Shown here: positions 34,199 through 42,433 of the stretch, piece by piece | How positions within the stretch are numbered: the first letter of the stretch is position 1 | How the letters are laid out: every line of letters starts with the position of its first letter | From: an uncultured Lachnospiraceae bacterium | GTDB lineage: Bacteria; Bacillota; Clostridia; Lachnospirales; Lachnospiraceae | Reading direction: 5' to 3' | NCBI GenBank assembly: GCA_951800685.1 | Contig: CATOJY010000027.1 | Span: 1 to 45,989 of the forward strand | Length of the DNA stretch: 45,989 bases | Notes under the pieces: model-generated | What the model was told of the DNA's origin: nothing | The model's input: only the letters and a program-made list of their open reading frames with translations | Databases searched by the model: none | Made by a program: the position numbers and the translations under genes

Positions 34199-34900
34199 TC
34201 AGCTTCTTCTCTTCCGGTCAGGATTCCCCTGTTCCAATCGAATCTGTCTCATCACAGATTTCTCCTGGTTGTCTATATGAAGTCTGGCCGCCTCAGCCGC
34301 CTTCTCTTTATCCCGCCCTACAATGCTCTCATATATCATTCTATGCTCATGTACCAGATTATCATGCCGACTCTCATCTTTGATATACTCGAAACGGTAT
34401 CTGTACATCTGTTCTGAAAGATTATTGATCAACTGGACTAATCTCTCATTTCTGGTCGCCTGCACAATAATATCGTGAAGCGCCACATCCGCCGCCGCGA
34501 TCATTGTTGCATCCCCTGTCCGCGTTACACGTTCGAACTCATCACACGCCCGCTTCAACTCTCCAATCTCTTCTTCGCTAATCCTGTCACAGGCAAGTTC
34601 TGCACAGAGCGCATCCAGCGCACGGCGTACTTCCAACACATCTTTCAGGCTCTTCTCTGTGATCTGCGCCACTTCCGCACCTCGACGCGGGATCATGATC
34701 ACCAGCCCCTCCAATTCCAGTTTACGAATTGCCTCCCTGATCGGCGTTCTACTGACCCCCAGCCTGTTGGCCAGATGAATCTCCATCAGACGTTCACCGG
34801 GCTTCAATTCGCCTGTCAGAATCGCCTTGCGCAGCGTATTAAACACCACATCCCGCAGTGGAAGAAATTCATTCATTGCCATCTCAAAGTCAGTTCCCAT
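34199..34900 (-). CDS. GntR-family transcription regulator, FadR/FCD subfamily
   Basis: The 233-residue protein has an N-terminal winged helix-turn-helix (about 14-78: LRDVVFNTLRKAILTGELKPGERLMEIHLANRLGVSRTPIREAIRKLELEG) and a C-terminal all-helical FCD ligand domain (about 90-215), with conserved D and H residues at ALHDIIVQATRN and HRMIYESIVG. Such proteins bind short palindromes related to TTGTATACAA and respond to small carboxylates or sugars. It is the second gene after ispE. Sites of that kind overlap the promoter at 35986-36036, so autoregulation is likely (inference). The effector is unknown. Confidence 0.94.
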   Translation of the reverse strand: MGTDFEMAMNEFLPLRDVVFNTLRKAILTGELKPGERLMEIHLANRLGVSRTPIREAIRKLELEGLVIMIPRRGAEVAQITEKSLKDVLEVRRALDALCAELACDRISEEEIGELKRACDEFERVTRTGDATMIAAADVALHDIIVQATRNERLVQLINNLSEQMYRYRFEYIKDESRHDNLVHEHRMIYESIVGRDKEKAAEAARLHIDNQEKSVMRQIRLEQGNPDRKRRS

Positions 34901-34997
34901 ACCAATCCCCCTTCTCTCCGTTATCTCTCCCCCTGCTTCTCTTACCCATTCTTTCTACGGGATCCACCAGGATGCCGAGGCTTCCCAGCACACAATA

Positions 34998-35873
34998 TCA
35001 GCAGCTTCTTTCGTTATAAAAGGTTGTCACAAAAATCTGTTTAGCCAGCCCTTTCTTCTCCACTGCCTGCGCCGCCCTCTTGGCCGCATCCGCTTCTCTG
35101 AAAACACCAAACACCGTCGGTCCACTGCCGCTCATCAATGCATTCTCTGCACCTTCTGCCCGTAAAAGCTCCTTTATCTCTTCAATCACAGGATATTCCC
35201 TAACAGTCACAGTCTCCAGCACATTGCCAAGTCTGTCTGTGATGCCCCGCAGGTCTCCTTCCCTGAGTGCCTTGATCATACCATCTATATCTGGATGGCA
35301 TTGTAGTAAATCTGCATGCAGATTCCCATATACAAATGCTGTTGAAACATTGATATCCGGTTTCGCGATCACAAGAAAGGCTTCCGGAGGAGCCGGCAAT
35401 GGGCTTAAAACTTCTCCAATCCCTTCCGACAGCATCGTACCACCCACAATACAATAGGGAATATCTGCTCCCAGTTTCACACCCAGTTTCTGCAGTTCCG
35501 GGACCGAATACTCCAGGCCAAACAGTTCATTTAACCCCCGCATCGCGGCGGCAGCATCCGCGCTTCCACCTGCCATACCAGCTGCAATAGGTATCCGCTT
35601 TGTCAGTGTGATCTTCACCCCTTCTGTGATCTTCTTCTCCCGAAACAGCAGATCGGCTGCCCGGCAGATCAGATTGCTGCCATCCAGAGGCAATTCTCTG
35701 TTATCCGTCTGCAGCACAACGCCTGGCTCCGCCCGCTTTTCCAAAAGAAGCTCATCATAAAGATCAACGGTCTGCATGACCATCCTGACTTCATGATACC
35801 CGTCCGCCCGGCGGCGCAGGACATCCAGGCCAATATTGATTTTTGCATAAGCTCTCTGCATACTCTTATCCAT
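34998..35873 (-). CDS. ispE: 4-diphosphocytidyl-2-C-methyl-D-erythritol kinase
   Basis: The 291-residue GHMP kinase of the MEP isoprenoid pathway phosphorylates CDP-ME using ATP. Signatures are AYAKINIGLDVLRRRADGYHEV near the N-terminus, the Gly/Ala-rich ATP loop PIAAGMAGGSADAAAAMRGLN and the C-terminal LMSGSGPTVFGVF. It is the first gene after the strong promoter at 36008-36036. Two in-frame Mets are near the start; Met1 (35873) is kept. The regulator gene follows it. Confidence 0.96.
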   Translation of the reverse strand: MDKSMQRAYAKINIGLDVLRRRADGYHEVRMVMQTVDLYDELLLEKRAEPGVVLQTDNRELPLDGSNLICRAADLLFREKKITEGVKITLTKRIPIAAGMAGGSADAAAAMRGLNELFGLEYSVPELQKLGVKLGADIPYCIVGGTMLSEGIGEVLSPLPAPPEAFLVIAKPDINVSTAFVYGNLHADLLQCHPDIDGMIKALREGDLRGITDRLGNVLETVTVREYPVIEEIKELLRAEGAENALMSGSGPTVFGVFREADAAKRAAQAVEKKGLAKQIFVTTFYNERSC

Positions 35874-35970
35874 AGTGCGGATTCCGCCTTTCTTTTCCCA
35901 TGGTCAGCAGCCTATGTGCACAACGAAACAAAGAACCCTTCTCCACACAGACCCCCTGTACTATCTATAT

Positions 35971-36019
35971 ATTGTAAATTGCATTTTGTATACAATGATT
36001 GTACTTAATTATATACAAT
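35971..36019 (-). promoter_or_regulatory. GntR-type operator cluster upstream of ispE
   Basis: TTGTATACAA (35986-35995) is a perfect palindrome matching FadR/FCD-type GntR sites. Half-sites ATTGTA (35971-35976, 35998-36003) and TACAAT (35991-35996, 36014-36019) build two inverted repeats around it. They overlap or follow the -10 of the ispE promoter, so binding would block transcription. The likely ligand is the GntR protein at 34199. Confidence 0.6.
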
Positions 36020-36036
36020 CCAGTTATTTTCGTCAA
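36008..36036 (-). promoter_or_regulatory. Strong sigma-A promoter of the ispE-gntR operon
   Basis: On the minus strand TTGACG (-35, 36031-36036) and TATAAT (-10, 36008-36013) are separated by exactly 17 bases. The predicted start near 36001 gives a leader of about 130 bases to ispE. The rest of the 356-base gap (35874-36229) shows no gene; the plus-strand gene has its own ribosome site at its right end. Confidence 0.75.
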
Positions 36037-36229
36037 CTGTAAACAGACTGCATCCGAAGCCATTTATCACCCAGGATCATGCATGAACCCAGCTTTTTTT
36101 GTCATAAAACGTTGACCAAATACCAAAATTTCTCTATCTCCTCCTAATCTTTCCAGTAAAATGGTACGATATATGATATAGAAGTAATGACTTAAAATAC
36201 CTAAAATATCATTCCAAGGAGGGATACCA

Positions 36230-36850
36230 ATGAGCGTAAACGGAATTACAAGCGGCGCTGCAAATGCGTATGATGTCTATGCAACAAGCCAGACTGCAGG
36301 CAAACCATCTGAAGACACCAATTCTACTGGTAATGCTTCTTCAGAAAAGGATAATGGCGTTGTCTATGAGCCTTCAAAAGACACATCCAAAGATACAGTG
36401 ACCAAAACTTACACACAGAACACCAATCTGGTAAATAAGATGAAAGCAGACGCTGAGGCACATGCAAAACAGCTGCAGAACATTGTAGAAAAGCTGATGA
36501 GCCAGCAGGGTCAGGCTTACAACAGCGCTAATGGCATCTGGTCGGTTCTTGCAGGCGGTAATCTCAAGGTTGATGCCGCGACACAGGCACAGGCGCAGAA
36601 AGATATCGCTGAAGATGGGTACTGGGGTGTAGAGCAGACATCCGACAGGATCATTGATTTTGCAAATGCACTGACAGGCGGTGATCCAAGCAAGATCGAG
36701 GAAATGCGCGATGCTTTCAAGAAAGGTTACAAACAGGCTGAAAAGACCTGGGGCGGTCAGTTACCAGAGATTTCCCAGAAAACTTATGACGCCGTAATGG
36801 AGAAATTCGACAAGATGGCCGAGGAAGCTGGATTGACAACAACAAACTAA
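36230..36850 (+). CDS. Hypothetical soluble protein, helical C-terminus
   Basis: The 206-residue protein has no signal or TM helix. A low-complexity Ser/Thr/Asn-rich N-terminus (about 1-65) precedes a helical domain with NTNLVNKMKADAEAHAKQLQNIVEKLM, a short SxLAGGNLKVD turn, EDGYWGVEQTSDRIIDFANAL and FKKGYKQAEKTWGGQLPEISQKTYDAVMEKFDKMAEE. The C-terminal part looks conserved; I have a weak memory of similar Clostridial hypotheticals but no named family. AAGGAGG lies eight bases upstream of ATG. It is monocistronic, with a terminator at 36891-36919. It could be a cytoplasmic or surface helical protein; the role is unknown. Confidence 0.85.
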   Translation: MSVNGITSGAANAYDVYATSQTAGKPSEDTNSTGNASSEKDNGVVYEPSKDTSKDTVTKTYTQNTNLVNKMKADAEAHAKQLQNIVEKLMSQQGQAYNSANGIWSVLAGGNLKVDAATQAQAQKDIAEDGYWGVEQTSDRIIDFANALTGGDPSKIEEMRDAFKKGYKQAEKTWGGQLPEISQKTYDAVMEKFDKMAEEAGLTTTN

Positions 36851-36890
36851 ACGCTTATGTTATACAGGACAAAGCCGCTATTTAAAGAGA

Positions 36891-36919
36891 AAAGCCACGC
36901 AGTGATGCGTGGTTTTTTT
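36891..36919 (+). terminator. Terminator after the hypothetical gene, with an alternative fold
   Basis: CCACGC (36895-36900) pairs with GCGTGG (36907-36912), followed by seven T. The right arm can instead pair with ACCACGC at about 36926-36932, giving a mutually exclusive hairpin. The gap 36851-37033 has no gene. Confidence 0.75.
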
Positions 36920-37033
36920 ATAAAAACCACGCTGCCATTATCTCTTTCCTTAAATACAAACGGAAGACATGGACAATGCAGCATAAAACGGGAATTACAA
37001 TAGAATACGCCAACGAAAGTGAGGATCACGATT

Positions 37034-39379
37034 ATGAAGTTTAACAACGGCTGCTGGCTGCTCAAAGAAGGAACCGCCTGCTTCTCACCACACGAGGTCT
37101 ACTATACAAAAGTGAACGACACAGAAGTAACACTATGTGCACCTACTTATCCGGTTGAGAACCGTGGCGATACACTGGGTTCCATCAATCTCAATATCCG
37201 CATCTCTTCTCCTATGCCCGATGTGCTCCGTGTACAGACGGATCACCATATGGGCAGATTAGAGCGCACCCCTTATTTTGACCTAAAACTGGATACTATG
37301 CAGAAACTGCAGGTAAAGGATGCCGGTGAAACAATCACCATCACAAGCGGCTCCCTCTCTCTTGTCATCACAAAGAAGCCCTGGTCTATGACCTACCTGT
37401 GCAACGGTAAAATGCTCACCTCCAGCGGCAGAAACGATCTGGCCTTGCTGAAAACGGATTATAAAGGTGACTTCTACGAGACAAACGGCGATCTGGAAAA
37501 CACTTATATTCGGGAACAGTTAGCGATCGGTGTTGGGGAGCTGTTGTATGGCACTGGAGAACGGTTTACTCCTTTTGTGAAAAACGGACAAAGTGTCGAA
37601 ATCTACAATGAAGACGGCGGCACCAGTACAGAACAGGCTTACAAGAATATTCCTTTCTTCCTCTCAAATAAGGGATACGGTGTTCTAGTCAACCATCCTG
37701 AGCGCGTTTCCATGGAGTTCGGGACAGAGAACGTAACGAAGACTTCCTTCTGTGTAAAGGGCGGTAGTCTGGATTACTTCTTCTTTAACGGACCCACCAT
37801 GAAGGATGTACTCACAAGATACACGGATCTTTCCGGCAAACCGGCGCTGCCAGCGCCCTGGACTTTCGGACTGTGGCTCTCCACCTCCTTCACAACGAAC
37901 TACGATGAAGAGACGGTCATGCGCTTTATCGATGGGATGTTAGACCGTGGCATCCCATTGCGCACTTTCCATTTCGACTGTTTCTGGATGAAAGCCTTCC
38001 ACTGGTCCGATTTCGTATGGGACGAGAGTGTATTCCCGGATCCTGCCGGCATGCTGTCCAGGATCAAGGCAAAGGGACTCAATATCTGTGTTTGGATCAA
38101 CCCCTATATCGGCCAGGAATCTGTCCTCTTTGCTGAGGGCAAAGAGAAGGGCTACTTCGTGAAGCGGCCCAACGGCGACGTGTGGCAGTGGGATATGTGG
38201 CAACCAGGTATGGCTCTGGTAGATTTCACCAACTCTGACGCATGTAAATGGTATCAGGACAAGCTCGAATCACTTCTTGTCATGGGAGTGGACTGCTTTA
38301 AGACAGACTTTGGCGAACGGATTCCCGTCAACTGTGTCTACCACGACGGCTCTGACCCAGAGAAAATGCATAACTTCTACACATATTTATATAATAAGAC
38401 CGTTTACGAGCTGCTGGAACGTAAACGCGGCAAAAAAGAAGCCATACTGTTTGCCCGCTCCGCCACTGTCGGCGGACAGAAATTCCCTGTACATTGGGGC
38501 GGCGACTGTTGGTCGGACTATGTGTCCATGGAAGAAAGCCTGCGCGGCGGTCTGTCGCTGCTGATGTCCGGCTTCGGATTCTGGGCACATGATATCGGCG
38601 GTTTTGAACAGACCTCCACTGCGGATGTGTATAAGCGCTGGGTTGCTTTTGGCCTTCTCTCCTCCCACAGCCGTCTGCACGGCAGCCAGTCCTACCGTGT
38701 GCCATGGTTGTATGACGAAGAGGCCGTAGATGTGGTCAGAACCTTCACCAGGCTGAAAGCCTCTCTGATGCCTTATCTATATAAAACCTCGATCGACACT
38801 GCCCACTCTGGCGTGCCGACCATGCGCAGCATGGTTCTGGAATTTACAGAAGACCGAAACTGCCACTATTTGGATAAACAGTACATGCTGGGGGATAGTC
38901 TGTTGGTTGCCCCGATCTTTAACGATGAGGGAATCGGTTCCTTCTATCTGCCGAAAGGTACCTGGACAGATTTCTTTACCGGGGAGATGATGGATGGGAA
39001 CACCTGGGTAGAAAGAACCTATGATTACCTGCACCTGCCACTGATGGTGCGCGAAAATTCCATCATAGCGATCGGCTGCTGTGACAGCAAGCCGGATTAC
39101 GATTACGCCGACGGCGTAGAACTGCGCGCGTATGCGCTTATAGACAACCTGGAATGCTCCACTGCCGTGTATGATATGCAGCAACAGCAAACTCTCCACG
39201 TCAGTGTTGTGAAGAATGGTAATATCATCATAATCAAGGCTGAGGCAACGACAGGGAAACCTTATACGGTACGTCTTGTCAATGTACAGGCTGTGACTGC
39301 CTCCGGTTCCGCTATGGTGATTGACGGAAAAGATACCGTACTGACACCACAGACTGACACGATTACCGTGACTTTATAG
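37034..39379 (+). CDS. yicI: GH31 alpha-xylosidase (YicI-like)
   Basis: I use ATG 37034 (MKFNNGCWLL), preceded by a GAGG site; an in-frame ATG 15 bases earlier is weaker. The 781-residue enzyme removes alpha-linked xylose from xyloglucan-type oligosaccharides; YicI is the model. Layout: N-terminal beta domain, catalytic barrel, C-terminal beta domains. The barrel has FDCFWMKAFHWSDFVWDE typical of alpha-xylosidases, nucleophile Asp425 in KTDFGE and acid/base Asp491 in HWGGDCWSDY. No signal peptide is present, so it is cytoplasmic and would need imported substrate; no transporter gene is beside it. Confidence 0.95.
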   Translation: MKFNNGCWLLKEGTACFSPHEVYYTKVNDTEVTLCAPTYPVENRGDTLGSINLNIRISSPMPDVLRVQTDHHMGRLERTPYFDLKLDTMQKLQVKDAGETITITSGSLSLVITKKPWSMTYLCNGKMLTSSGRNDLALLKTDYKGDFYETNGDLENTYIREQLAIGVGELLYGTGERFTPFVKNGQSVEIYNEDGGTSTEQAYKNIPFFLSNKGYGVLVNHPERVSMEFGTENVTKTSFCVKGGSLDYFFFNGPTMKDVLTRYTDLSGKPALPAPWTFGLWLSTSFTTNYDEETVMRFIDGMLDRGIPLRTFHFDCFWMKAFHWSDFVWDESVFPDPAGMLSRIKAKGLNICVWINPYIGQESVLFAEGKEKGYFVKRPNGDVWQWDMWQPGMALVDFTNSDACKWYQDKLESLLVMGVDCFKTDFGERIPVNCVYHDGSDPEKMHNFYTYLYNKTVYELLERKRGKKEAILFARSATVGGQKFPVHWGGDCWSDYVSMEESLRGGLSLLMSGFGFWAHDIGGFEQTSTADVYKRWVAFGLLSSHSRLHGSQSYRVPWLYDEEAVDVVRTFTRLKASLMPYLYKTSIDTAHSGVPTMRSMVLEFTEDRNCHYLDKQYMLGDSLLVAPIFNDEGIGSFYLPKGTWTDFFTGEMMDGNTWVERTYDYLHLPLMVRENSIIAIGCCDSKPDYDYADGVELRAYALIDNLECSTAVYDMQQQQTLHVSVVKNGNIIIIKAEATTGKPYTVRLVNVQAVTASGSAMVIDGKDTVLTPQTDTITVTL

Positions 39380-39431
39380 ATCCTGTAGATCATACAGGCA
39401 ATGTCGCGCCAAGACCCAAACCTAAAAACAG

Positions 39432-39476
39432 GGCCGCTGCAAATCCAACATAAGAATCTGTTGTTTTGCAACGGCC
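39432..39476 (+). terminator. Terminator after the alpha-xylosidase gene
   Basis: GGCCGCTGCAAA (39432-39443) pairs with TTTGCAACGGCC (39465-39476) with one mismatch, and is followed by TTCTTTCTTC. The 256-base gap 39380-39635 holds no supported gene; a minus-strand 68-codon TTG-start frame there runs through this hairpin and is not called. Confidence 0.65.
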
Positions 39477-39635
39477 TTCTTTCTTCTCAATCCACCATGT
39501 AATTACCTTCGGCGTCATTTTCACTACTGCCCATTTTACCGGAAGCATGCACCATAGCTGCATCCTTTTCCGAACAAGGCTGCCGAGTTCAGACAATATT
39601 TTCTTCTATCTTCTAAAGACGTTTCGATACCAGCT

Positions 39636-41573
39636 TTAGAACCCTTTCAGACATTTCACACTTCTCGCTGTCTGTCCAGCCGAATCCCTGTAATAGACCG
39701 TATACTCTGTATTTTGGTCTTTCGGCCTCAACTGTTCATCCACACACAACTCTTCTATGTAGAGTTCTTCCGCCAACTGTGCAATCTTATGCGGATCCGT
39801 TATAGTGCGCTGGTCCGCCAGATAGCGCACATGGTAAAGCAGCCCGTCTTTCAGCACATACTTGTCCACCACAATCTTGACGATCTCATAATCGTCGATC
39901 CCTTTCCTTGCAGGAATGCCATAATGCGACAGTGCAGTCAGTGTCTTCGAAAACCCTGGATAAATATAACCTGATTTGTCTCCCTGATTCTTCGTAGACG
40001 CAAACGTAAGGCATCCCACAGGGATCCGCATCCTGATCTCCCCAAAGGTTAGGCCTTTTAAATCCTCCTGGTATGCGGCCAGCAGCGCCTGCCGTTCCTG
40101 TTCATCCAAATCCAGCGTATACTGCTCTACCCCATTCGTCCACTGGATCTCATAATATTTCGCGCTTTCCATCTGCAGCGTCTCGTAAGTTCCCTGCTTG
40201 TACCCCGCCTGGCCAAAAACTTTGTCAAACGTATTCAGCGCATATTTGGGCAGCCAATATCTGAAATACTTATTTTGTCCATTCCTCAACTCATATTTCA
40301 CCAGAACCTCATAGGAATCCTCTTCCCTGCCATCTTCCTCCCTGATTAACCGGATCCATTCATAAACCTGCGAGAGCTCTTCCCCCTCCAACCGCATCCG
40401 CTGCAGCACACTTTCGCTATCTGCACCACTGACGAGCGCTGGCAGGGCTACCGCTGCCGCCGCCACTTCTCCTTCTTCCGGCATCTTCACGCTTCTGCCG
40501 CCCAACACAAAGAATACGCCAAGCAACAGCGCCATCACGCAAAACTCAGCCAGCAGGTGCCATTTGGCCGAGATAAATCTCCTGGCGTCAAAAGCCAATA
40601 CCATATTTAATAATCCATGAAAAACCGGCACACCGAACAACACGCTGATTCCTGCCAGCGCATAGGAAAATCCTCCAAAAGAAAGTCCCTGCAAACCGTT
40701 TACGAGCCATAACACCGCCATTGCGAGACAGACATAGCGTACAAGATACTCCACCCAGCAGAAGGTGAACATCCCACCGATGCGCTCTGCCGGACGAATC
40801 CAGAAAATTACAAGATCAATAAAGAAAAGCAGCAGAACCGCGGCTGAAAGTACAACAATATAAGGCAGATGGCTCTCTAACGTCCAGGAAGCTCCATCCA
40901 CATACTCCTGCACTCCTGACGCCTTCGCCAAAAGTGAAAGTGGTGATAAATACGCCTTCAATGCCTCCAGAATATCGGAACGGTAAAAAGAAGGCACCAT
41001 GACTCTCAATAGCTTCTCCGACAGCCTGATGCCGGCGCCTGGACCTGCCAGAAACAATACCAGCAGAGCAATCCGATATCCATTATTCTGCGCCAGAAGA
41101 AATGCCAGAATAGAAAGTCCCATCATAAACAGAAAGCCCAGAATTGGAACAAGACACCCCATTCTGACAGCTAACAGGCCGTCCGCATACTGACTGTACC
41201 CCATTGCCAGGGATATCTGGAAAAAAAGGACTCTGCACACCACCAACGGCACCGCGAAGACCACAAAATTATTCAGCCAGGATACCACAAACAACTGCTG
41301 CCTTGTGAAGGGAAGTCCAAAATACAGGTCTGTCCTCGGTTCTGATCCCAAAAACCGGAAAGCGCCCGCCCCCATCAGTATTCCAAACAATACTGAAGCG
41401 GCAAAAAACGAAGTGTTGCCAGGTCCCACATAAAGGCTGCGCACCTCCCCTACCGGGATCGTTGTCTTTAAGGAAAAAACAAGACAGAACATCCCCATGC
41501 TGTACCAGAGTGCCGCGATCATACCTAATTTACTTTTTAAATCTTCCAACACAAGACCGCTGAATCTTTTCAT
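39636..41573 (-). CDS. ABC-2-type transporter permease with DUF6449-like C-terminus
   Basis: The 645-residue membrane protein has an N-terminal segment (SKLGMIAALWYSMGMFCLVFSL) and several TM helices up to about residue 365: about eight hydrophobic stretches, including FFAASVLFGILMGAGAFRFLG and LVVCRVLFFQI. A ~270-residue soluble tail follows. The PFTRQQLFVVSWLNN motif is typical of the large Firmicutes permease family that pairs with small ATPases. The gene lies 115 bases after the ATPase gene at 41689. It may export or protect against peptides or lipids at the envelope; the substrate is unknown. Confidence 0.85.
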   Translation of the reverse strand: MKRFSGLVLEDLKSKLGMIAALWYSMGMFCLVFSLKTTIPVGEVRSLYVGPGNTSFFAASVLFGILMGAGAFRFLGSEPRTDLYFGLPFTRQQLFVVSWLNNFVVFAVPLVVCRVLFFQISLAMGYSQYADGLLAVRMGCLVPILGFLFMMGLSILAFLLAQNNGYRIALLVLFLAGPGAGIRLSEKLLRVMVPSFYRSDILEALKAYLSPLSLLAKASGVQEYVDGASWTLESHLPYIVVLSAAVLLLFFIDLVIFWIRPAERIGGMFTFCWVEYLVRYVCLAMAVLWLVNGLQGLSFGGFSYALAGISVLFGVPVFHGLLNMVLAFDARRFISAKWHLLAEFCVMALLLGVFFVLGGRSVKMPEEGEVAAAAVALPALVSGADSESVLQRMRLEGEELSQVYEWIRLIREEDGREEDSYEVLVKYELRNGQNKYFRYWLPKYALNTFDKVFGQAGYKQGTYETLQMESAKYYEIQWTNGVEQYTLDLDEQERQALLAAYQEDLKGLTFGEIRMRIPVGCLTFASTKNQGDKSGYIYPGFSKTLTALSHYGIPARKGIDDYEIVKIVVDKYVLKDGLLYHVRYLADQRTITDPHKIAQLAEELYIEELCVDEQLRPKDQNTEYTVYYRDSAGQTARSVKCLKGF

Positions 41574-41688
41574 TCTGTTCCTTCCTCTGTGTCTCTCTTT
41601 TCCAACACCGTATCTATCTTCCCGTTTTATCGCTTTTTCTCTATCTCCCTGTCATGCCGCTTTGGCGGGCATACAGATTGGGAAACTG

Positions 41689-42333
41689 TCATAGCAATCT
41701 ATTCCACTCTTCCTCTGTCAAGATCTTGCCAAGATGCAGATAGCCCTTCTCCTTGCAAATCTTATTAAGCTCTTCCAGATAATGAGACACGATAAGGAGC
41801 GTCAGCTTTCTTCCCTCCACCGCACTTAACAATAGCCCATTGACCACCTTGCGGATCTGAGGATCCAGCCCGTCAAAAACCTCATCACACAACAGATATT
41901 TGGTATTGGTGCAGATTGCCGCCGCAATAAAGACTTGCTTTCTCATCCCCTTAGAAAAGGAATCCAGCAAAGCATTCTCCTCCAGTTCAAACATCTCCAA
42001 AAGGCCACGGTAATCCTCCATCGAAAAATCAACATAAAAATTCCTGTAAAAGTTCCCGATCGTCAGCGGCGTCGCATTTCTGTCATAATACTGCCTGTCC
42101 GGCATATAAAATATCTTCTGTTTCGCCGACACCGAGGAGGTCTTTTTTCCATCTATCCTGATTTCTCCTGCATCCGCCCGGTAAACACCGGCAATGAGGC
42201 GCAGCAGTGTGCTTTTGCCAGCGCCATTCTCTCCCACCAAACCATATACGATGCCATCTGGGACTTCAAGTGATACCTGGTCCAGACAGACAAAGTCTCC
42301 AAACCGTTTGGTTACATTACAGATTTCAATCAT
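41689..42333 (-). CDS. ABC transporter ATP-binding protein
   Basis: The 214-residue ATPase is complete: Walker A GENGAGKSTLL, an ABC signature SFSKGMRKQVF and Walker B LLCDEVFDGLDP, followed by an H-loop (VSHYLEEL). Its length fits the small exporters paired with multi-span permeases such as the one at 39636. It should power export; the substrate is unknown. The ribosome site lies within the preceding small frame at 42335-42433. Confidence 0.94.
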   Translation of the reverse strand: MIEICNVTKRFGDFVCLDQVSLEVPDGIVYGLVGENGAGKSTLLRLIAGVYRADAGEIRIDGKKTSSVSAKQKIFYMPDRQYYDRNATPLTIGNFYRNFYVDFSMEDYRGLLEMFELEENALLDSFSKGMRKQVFIAAAICTNTKYLLCDEVFDGLDPQIRKVVNGLLLSAVEGRKLTLLIVSHYLEELNKICKEKGYLHLGKILTEEEWNRLL

Positions 42334-42334
42334 A

Positions 42335-42433
42335 TTCAGGCCCTCATCTCTCCTATACCTTTGATATATCCTGCTGTGTGCGTACTTTCTCCAACACCTT
42401 GGAAAACTTTACCACCTTTTCACATCCATGCAT
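42335..42433 (-). CDS. Possible 32-aa peptide between the synthase-like gene and the ABC gene
   Basis: Directly after the TAA of the upstream gene, in the same frame, ATG 42433 opens 32 codons (starts MHGCEKVVKFSKVLEK, ends IGEMRA). It stops four bases before the ABC ATPase start. Composition is Lys-rich and helical. There is no good ribosome site. It might be a coupling peptide, a readthrough extension, or chance. Confidence 0.25.

Noticed and set aside
39390..39596. Minus-strand 68-codon frame with TTG start and a hydrophobic end
   Set aside because: It runs through the terminator hairpin of the xylosidase gene and has only a weak ribosome site. Possible remnant but not supported.
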